This document shows, piece by piece, positions 6,528-10,615 of a stretch of DNA of 10,615 nucleotides (position 1 is the first letter of the stretch; each line of letters starts with the position of its first letter). The notes beneath the pieces were generated by a model that saw only the letters and a list, made by a program, of their open reading frames with translations, was not told the origin of the DNA and ran no database searches. The stretch lies in contig CAZJOM010000109.1 of NCBI GenBank assembly GCA_964547645.1, positions 1 to 10,615 on the forward strand. Reading direction: 5' to 3'. The DNA is from SZUA-430 sp964547645 (GTDB taxonomy: Bacteria > Pseudomonadota > Alphaproteobacteria > Micropepsales > Micropepsaceae). The translations under genes were made by a program, and so were the position numbers.

Positions 6528-6562
6528 CGCTGAGTCTTCTATTTGGCTTGGAGTTGCGCAGC

Positions 6563-6574
6563 GTAAGCGCTTAC
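6563..6574. promoter_or_regulatory. Perfect 12-bp palindrome, LacI-family-operator-like
   Basis: GTAAGCGCTTAC is a perfect palindrome with a central CG, the form typical of LacI/GalR-family operators. Weaker outer arms ATTTGG (6541-6546) and CCAAAT (6574-6579) lie around it asymmetrically. It sits about 43 nt past the stop of the DAPG-hydrolase-like gene and about 225 nt upstream of the candidate bkd promoter. No regulator gene is present in the window, so binding is conjecture. Confidence 0.3.
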
Positions 6575-6616
6575 CAAATCTCGCGTCTCACCCGCGCCGA
6601 ATCCATAGTGGCGAAC

Positions 6617-7411
6617 TCAATCAGCAAACTTCGCGTGGAGCTCGGGGAGGATGCCGGCCAGGTGGTTCATCTCCTTCGCGCAGTGGCGGAGCAAGTTGAG
6701 GCCGCCCTCGTCGGGCAACAGTTTCAGCCGTCGCGTGCGGGTGTTTAGGAGCGGCGTAATCAGGCTGCCGAATATCGGAACTTGGGCTTCGATATCGCCG
6801 AGCCAAAAGCGGCTCAACATTTCCGCGCCCGCGTTGGTTCGACGGACAAGGTGGATCAAGCGACCGGTGTTCAACGGCGATCCGCGGAAACCGACACGGG
6901 CGCAGATGGCTGTGCCGAGCTTGTCGACTTTCGCTTCATCGAGGCCGAAGGAGGAGGGGCTGCGAAAGCTGATCGCAAGCTTCAAGACTTCGGGGCTGGC
7001 AATGCGCTCATCCACATACGACTCGACGCCGACGTACCGATCGCGAAGATTCGATCTGGTGCGACGGACTTCGGACACGCCGGACCAAACATGATCTTCG
7101 GGATGCCATAGTTTGTAGCGGTCCGCCGAGACGCTGTGCCAACCAAACCACCAATCCCACATCTCGGGCGTGTTGTCCGGCATGTCGGTGTGACAGCAGA
7201 CGACCAACATTCCATCGCTGTTGCGCACGACGCCATCGGTTATGCCGTCGCCACCAGGTTCCAAGATTTTTGTGGCGTTGGCGAAAAGCAAGTCTGGGCC
7301 CTGTGCGACGCCGTGGGTGATCGCCGCTTCCACCCGCTCAGGGATCGGCTTCATAGGGCGGCGAAACGCACTGAGATCGAGTGTTTCGGTTATGCTGACT
7401 GCGCGCGGCAT
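6617..7411 (-). CDS. DAPG/phloretin hydrolase (PhlG) family protein
   Basis: The segment HTDMP followed by TPEMWDWWFGWH (81-92) and YKLWHPEDH (99-107) is the hallmark of the family containing 2,4-diacetylphloroglucinol hydrolase PhlG. These are zinc enzymes that hydrolyse a C-C bond between an acyl group and a phloroglucinol-type ring. The 264 residues are somewhat shorter than PhlG (about 294). The HxxxE pair His243/Glu247 near the C-terminus fits the known metal ligands. His103 and one of Glu130/Glu135 are the likely remaining ligands; this mapping is by motif, not alignment. There is no signal peptide, so it is probably cytoplasmic. The start ATG 7411 is 3 nt after the upstream hydroxylase stop, with AAGG 7 nt before it; Met20 is an alternative. 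Codon use is less biased than in the bkd genes (for example ATA at residues 7 and 57), which may hint at separate acquisition. The substrate is unknown; an acylated polyphenol or 1,3-diketone is likely. Confidence 0.75.
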   Translation of the reverse strand: MPRAVSITETLDLSAFRRPMKPIPERVEAAITHGVAQGPDLLFANATKILEPGGDGITDGVVRNSDGMLVVCCHTDMPDNTPEMWDWWFGWHSVSADRYKLWHPEDHVWSGVSEVRRTRSNLRDRYVGVESYVDERIASPEVLKLAISFRSPSSFGLDEAKVDKLGTAICARVGFRGSPLNTGRLIHLVRRTNAGAEMLSRFWLGDIEAQVPIFGSLITPLLNTRTRRLKLLPDEGGLNLLRHCAKEMNHLAGILPELHAKFAD

Positions 7412-7414
7412 GCG

Positions 7415-8899
7415 TCAGCCTTGTAGCGCGGCTGTATAGGCCTTGGCGAGGTCTCCCACGTTGCCGGTGCCGAAGGTGTAGCGGTCGGGGCGGACTAGGA
7501 TGGCGTCGGTGCCGTACGCATCGAGATGGGCGGTGAGTTTAGGTGCGAAGGATTTCAGCGTGGTGCCGTCGAGCGATTCGATGCGGGTGATGTTTGCGCT
7601 CTTGATGCCTGCGATATCGCTTGCTTTGCGGGCAATGAGCCAGGCGCCGGGGCCGAGAACGTCGTCGAGGTAGGTGCCGCCAATCCTCTCTTGCGGGAAG
7701 ATCGTGCCGGCGCGTTTGTCGTTTGGCATGAAGGCGCCGGGACCTATTTGCGGGTCGGCGGGTGGCACCGGTTGTTGGCCGGCGGCTTTGGCGGCGAGCA
7801 TGGCGGTGTCGCGCTGGGCTGCTGCTTCAGGGTCGGCGATGCAGACGACGCGGCCCATGGCGATGGCGGTTTCGGTGACGGCGCGGACGTGGGGTTCGCG
7901 TTCGGTCTGGTAGGTGTCGAGCAACGCTTCGTTTGCTTCGCCGCGCAGGACGTGAGCGAGCTTCCAGGCGAGGTTCACGGCGTCGCGGATGCCAGAGCAC
8001 ATGCCTTGGCCGGCGAAGGGCGGCGTTTGGTGCGCGGCATCGCCCGCGAGGATCACACGGCCGCGACGCCACTCGTTCGCGACGAGGCCGTGGAAGCGGT
8101 AGACAGCTTTGCGGTCGATCTCGACGTCGCCGTCGTCGACCCACGGCTTCAGGAGTTCGGCGATGCGGCGGTCGTCGAGGAAGCTCTGCGCGTCTTCGCC
8201 GGGGCGGATCATGAATTCCCAGCGGTGACGGCCGGGGCCCATCAGCACGCAGGTCGTGGGGCGGACGGGATCGCAGATCTGCAGATTGAGGTTCGGCATG
8301 CGCTCCGGGCGCTTTACCTGTGCGTCGATGACGAGCCAGGGTTCGTCGAAGCCGTAATCGAAGTGCGTAATGCCGAGCGCCTTGCGGACGGGGCTTGAGG
8401 CGCCGTCGCAGCCGACGACATAACGCGTCTGCACGGTTTCGGGTTTGCCCGATGCGTCGATGATTGTGGCGCGAATGGCGTCGGCGCCGATGTGCTCGAA
8501 GCCTTCGAAGCGAATCCCAAGACGGGTCTCGACCGTCGGGTACTCGGCGAGCTTTGCGCGGAGTGCACGTTCGAGGTCGGGTTGATTGAACATCCAGCTT
8601 GGCGCGAAGCCCGAAGCGACGATCACGTCGCCGAGGTCGTAGTGCAGCAGCGCTTCGCCCTTGGCGGTGCGGAATTCGTAGGCCGGTGCGCGGCGCGAGA
8701 CCGCCATCACCTCTTTCAGAATGCCGAGGCCTTGCCAGATGCGCATGATCTCGGCGTCGAAGTGGGCGGCGCGGGGGAGGGGATAGACCGTCGTGTCCTT
8801 CTCCACTGCCAGCACGCGGAAGCCTTCGCGGCCGAGTAGGTTTGCCAGCGTGGCGCCGACGGGGCCGAGACCGACGATCAGGACATCGGTTTCGATCAT
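7415..8899 (-). CDS. FAD-dependent aromatic hydroxylase, MhpA-like (class A flavoprotein monooxygenase)
   Basis: This enzyme is predicted to use NAD(P)H and O2 to hydroxylate a phenolic ring, usually creating the ortho-diol needed for ring cleavage. In its 494 residues the dinucleotide-binding GLGPVG lies at 10-15. The DG motif of aromatic hydroxylases is in VVGCDGASSPVRKALG (161-176), and the second FAD motif GDAAHQTPPFAGQGM at 286-300 is followed by DAVNLAWKL. The C-terminal 100 residues (DAILVRPDRYTFGT at 465-478) have the thioredoxin-like fold end typical of 3-(3-hydroxyphenyl)propionate hydroxylase and related phenol hydroxylases. The length is shorter than E. coli MhpA (about 554), so the substrate need not be the same. 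The ATG overlaps the stop of the preceding hydrolase by 4 nt (ATGA at 8899-8896), and there is no strong Shine-Dalgarno, implying translational coupling. The stop is TGA at 7415-7417. Confidence 0.88.
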   Translation of the reverse strand: MIETDVLIVGLGPVGATLANLLGREGFRVLAVEKDTTVYPLPRAAHFDAEIMRIWQGLGILKEVMAVSRRAPAYEFRTAKGEALLHYDLGDVIVASGFAPSWMFNQPDLERALRAKLAEYPTVETRLGIRFEGFEHIGADAIRATIIDASGKPETVQTRYVVGCDGASSPVRKALGITHFDYGFDEPWLVIDAQVKRPERMPNLNLQICDPVRPTTCVLMGPGRHRWEFMIRPGEDAQSFLDDRRIAELLKPWVDDGDVEIDRKAVYRFHGLVANEWRRGRVILAGDAAHQTPPFAGQGMCSGIRDAVNLAWKLAHVLRGEANEALLDTYQTEREPHVRAVTETAIAMGRVVCIADPEAAAQRDTAMLAAKAAGQQPVPPADPQIGPGAFMPNDKRAGTIFPQERIGGTYLDDVLGPGAWLIARKASDIAGIKSANITRIESLDGTTLKSFAPKLTAHLDAYGTDAILVRPDRYTFGTGNVGDLAKAYTAALQG

Positions 8900-9750
8900 G
8901 GTTCGGCCGCCACGGTCGCTTCGATGGCGCCGATCTTGTCAATTTCGATGCGGGTGACGTCGCCGGCTTTCAGGAATTGCGGCGGCTTCAGCGCGGCGCC
9001 GACGCCGCCGGGCGTACCGGTGAAGATGAGGTCGCCGGGTTCGAGCGTCATTGCTTGGCTGATGTGGGCGATCTGGTCGAAGACGTTGAAGACGAGATGC
9101 TTCGTGTTCGAGTCTTGGCGCTTCTCGCCATTGACGAAGGCGCGAATGCCGAGCGTGTGCGGATCGGCGATCTCATCGGCGGTTACGATCCACGGGCCGA
9201 TCGGTGCGTGGGTGTCGAAGCTCTTGCCCAAGATCCATTGCGGGGTCTTGAACTGCCAGTCGCGGGCGGTGACGTCGTTGCCGACGGTGTAGCCGAAGAT
9301 GACTTCGTGGGCCTTTTCCTTCGGGACGTGCTTGCAGCGTTTGCCGATCACGACGACGAGTTCGGCTTCGTAGTCGAGCAGCTGCGAGGCCTTCGGCAGT
9401 TGAACGCCGTCGAACGGTGCGTTGATCGAGTTCGGCATCTTGGCAAACCAGACCTGTTGTTCCGGCGTCTTCTGGCCGCTCTCGGCGATGTGGTCGGCAT
9501 AGTTCAAACCGATCGCCATGATCTTGCCCGGGCGTTGTACGGGTGCTTCGAGCTTGACCGCGTTTTGCGCGATGTCGGCTTTGCGCGCTGCTGCGCGTTC
9601 GACCGTGCCGCGAACGGCCGGCCACTCAGAGATCAGGCCGATCATGTCGCGCGGGAGGTCGGCGTCGGCCTTCTTCAGGTCGACGATGCCGCCGGTAACG
9701 GCGAGGCCGATGCGGGTTGTGTTGGCTTCTGTGAAGGTTACGAGTTTCAT
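8896..9750 (-). CDS. Fumarylacetoacetate hydrolase family protein
   Basis: This is a metal-dependent hydrolase, isomerase or decarboxylase of the FAH superfamily, which typically cleaves a C-C bond in an acylpyruvate or acts on a ring-fission product. The 284 residues have the usual layout: a small N-terminal domain (about 1-70), then the FAH core with PGKIMAIGLNYADHI (74-88). The divalent-metal ligands appear as YEAE (Glu128, Glu130) with Asp159 in GNDVTARD. GKSFDT (175-180) and the C-terminal GDLIFTGTPGGVG (239-251) complete the signature. The start MKLVTF at ATG 9750 is chosen over an upstream in-frame start (9795) because GAGGGAG lies 6 nt before it; that site overlaps the stop codon of the dioxygenase gene. 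In an operon with a hydroxylase and an extradiol dioxygenase, it probably processes the ring-cleavage product. The exact reaction cannot be told from sequence. Confidence 0.9.
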   Translation of the reverse strand: MKLVTFTEANTTRIGLAVTGGIVDLKKADADLPRDMIGLISEWPAVRGTVERAAARKADIAQNAVKLEAPVQRPGKIMAIGLNYADHIAESGQKTPEQQVWFAKMPNSINAPFDGVQLPKASQLLDYEAELVVVIGKRCKHVPKEKAHEVIFGYTVGNDVTARDWQFKTPQWILGKSFDTHAPIGPWIVTADEIADPHTLGIRAFVNGEKRQDSNTKHLVFNVFDQIAHISQAMTLEPGDLIFTGTPGGVGAALKPPQFLKAGDVTRIEIDKIGAIEATVAAEP

Positions 9751-9756
9751 CTTTCT

Positions 9757-9763
9757 CTCCCTC
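9757..9763 (-). promoter_or_regulatory. Ribosome binding site of the FAH-family gene, overlapping the upstream stop
   Basis: GAGGGAG on the minus strand lies 6 nt before ATG 9750 and shares bases with the TGA stop (9764-9762) of the dioxygenase gene. It fixes the start of the hydrolase and ties its translation to termination of the upstream gene. Confidence 0.6.
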
Positions 9764-10615
9764 AACCCATGTTCGCGGGCATCTTCATGCCCCATTGCAC
9801 GCCCATCAGATCTTGCGGGGTCGCTTCCCGGCTGCCCCAGCTAGCGGTCATCAGATCGCCGTCGGTCCAGTGTTCGAGGACGTGGCCCCACGGGTCTTTC
9901 CAGTAGTCGAAGATCTGACAACCGAGGATGTGGCGGCCGACGCCCCATTGGGCCTCGTAGCCCTTTTCCTTCAGCACATCGTGGCCGCTCATCAGGTCGT
10001 CCATGTCAACGACTTCGAAGGCGGCGTGATTGAATTTCGGCTGACCGGTGCCCAGCATGAACAGCGTGTGGTGGTCGGCGGGTTCTTCGCCGCGGTCGCA
10101 GCGCAGGAAGGCGCCGAGCGCGAATTCCGGCGACATTTTGATTTCGTCCGACGTGATGAAGCCGAAGTGCTGCTTGTACCAAGCTTCGCTGGCGCGGAAG
10201 TTCGAGACATTGAGCACGCAATGACCGAGTCGTTTGATGTGCGAGGCGCCTTGGGTGACCCGCTTCGGGGCATTGCGACGTGGCTGCACGCGCGCGTCGT
10301 TGACGAGGGGGGCGGGCGAGATCGCCGCCGCCGCTTGCGTTTGGCGATCGGCCACGACTTCGACGTTGAATCCGTCGGGGTCTGTGAGGCGCACAACTTT
10401 ACCGCCACCCGGCCCGGTCAGTGCTTCGACTTTCGTATCGGTCGCTTTAGCGAGCTTGTCGAGGTCACCCGCGTTGCGGGCGCGGAACGCCAGGCCCTTG
10501 AACGCTGCCTCGCCCTTGTGCGTGACGTGGACGAACGGGTCGCCGCCGTGGCCGCGCATATAGAGCGTGTCGGCGTCGCGATGGGCGCGCGCAAGACCGA
10601 AGTCGGTTAAGAATG
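9762..10615 (-). CDS. VOC-family extradiol-type ring-cleavage dioxygenase (5' end outside window)
   Basis: The frame runs open to the right edge, so the N-terminus is missing. The extra visible codons read FLTDFGLARAHRDADTLYM, the usual start region of a VOC module; the Met at 10559 is internal, not the start. About 283 residues are visible, in two VOC modules. The N-terminal one ends with RLTDPDGFNVEVV, and the C-terminal one begins IKRLGHCVLNV. The C-terminal module carries a full two-His-one-Glu metal triad: His in LGHCV (codon 10223-10221), His in FNHAAFE, and Glu in HVLEHWTDGD. Type I extradiol dioxygenases hold Fe(II) this way and cleave catechol-like rings beside the diol. An Ala/Pro-rich linker joins the modules. 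The downstream FAH-family gene begins 11 nt after the stop. The ring substrate is unknown, and a non-dioxygenase VOC enzyme is possible but less likely. Confidence 0.82.
   Translation of the reverse strand, partial: FLTDFGLARAHRDADTLYMRGHGGDPFVHVTHKGEAAFKGLAFRARNAGDLDKLAKATDTKVEALTGPGGGKVVRLTDPDGFNVEVVADRQTQAAAAISPAPLVNDARVQPRRNAPKRVTQGASHIKRLGHCVLNVSNFRASEAWYKQHFGFITSDEIKMSPEFALGAFLRCDRGEEPADHHTLFMLGTGQPKFNHAAFEVVDMDDLMSGHDVLKEKGYEAQWGVGRHILGCQIFDYWKDPWGHVLEHWTDGDLMTASWGSREATPQDLMGVQWGMKMPANMG

Larger units (their letters stand above)
6269..6616. other. Intergenic regulatory spacer upstream of the bkd operon
   Basis: No gene is seen here. Going in the direction of transcription (right to left), it holds a 12-bp perfect palindrome (6563-6574), a strong hairpin (6482-6527) and a candidate promoter (6309-6337). 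It follows the stop codon of the DAPG-hydrolase-like gene at 6617, so it must contain the end of one transcription unit and probably the start of the next. Short open frames in both strands give low-complexity translations. Confidence 0.6.

Noticed and set aside
7526..8398. Plus-strand open frame of 290 codons opposite the FAD hydroxylase
   Set aside because: Antisense shadow; the minus strand carries all flavoprotein motifs in order.
10557..10559. Start codon of the VOC dioxygenase at the Met at 10559
   Set aside because: The frame remains open upstream to the window edge and the added residues continue the first VOC module, so this Met is internal.

Overview
The window is high-GC bacterial DNA. 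Codon choice, the short-spaced operons and a TTGACG-type -35 box suggest an alphaproteobacterium, possibly near Caulobacterales/Hyphomonadaceae. This is inferred from general appearance; there is no rRNA or other phylogenetic marker in the window. Almost all real genes lie on the minus strand, so transcription runs from the right edge to the left.

Right part (about 6617-10615): a tightly packed minus-strand catabolic operon, read as 5'-truncated VOC extradiol-type ring-cleavage dioxygenase, then a fumarylacetoacetate-hydrolase-family C-C hydrolase, then an MhpA-like FAD aromatic hydroxylase, then a small protein of the DAPG/phloretin hydrolase (PhlG) family. Spacings are 11 nt, a 4-nt ATGA overlap and 3 nt. 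Together they form a plausible route for a polyphenolic, acyl-substituted aromatic compound: C-C deacylation, ring hydroxylation, ring cleavage and fragment hydrolysis. The substrate is unknown.

Middle part (1109-6268): a complete branched-chain 2-oxoacid dehydrogenase operon in the classical order E1-alpha (bkdA1), E1-beta (bkdA2), E2 (bkdB), E3 (lpdV). The proteins resemble the Pseudomonas putida Bkd complex along their whole lengths. A 348-nt spacer upstream (6269-6616) holds a perfect LacI-like 12-bp palindrome, a strong REP-like hairpin and a candidate promoter. The E2-E3 spacer (2510-2704) is largely filled by a three-tier nested inverted repeat with 30-bp perfect outer arms.

Left part (1-1108): the C-terminal end of an unrecognised plus-strand gene (1-218), about 300 nt of intergenic inverted repeats, and a plus-strand pseudogene (519-1031). 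The pseudogene encodes a membrane-anchored, ankyrin-like protein and can be read through only with two compensating one-base frameshifts. It converges on lpdV, with small hairpins between them.

The most noteworthy items are the PhlG-family operon, the nested repeat inside the bkd operon together with its relative in the left intergenic region, and the hidden frameshifted ankyrin gene.
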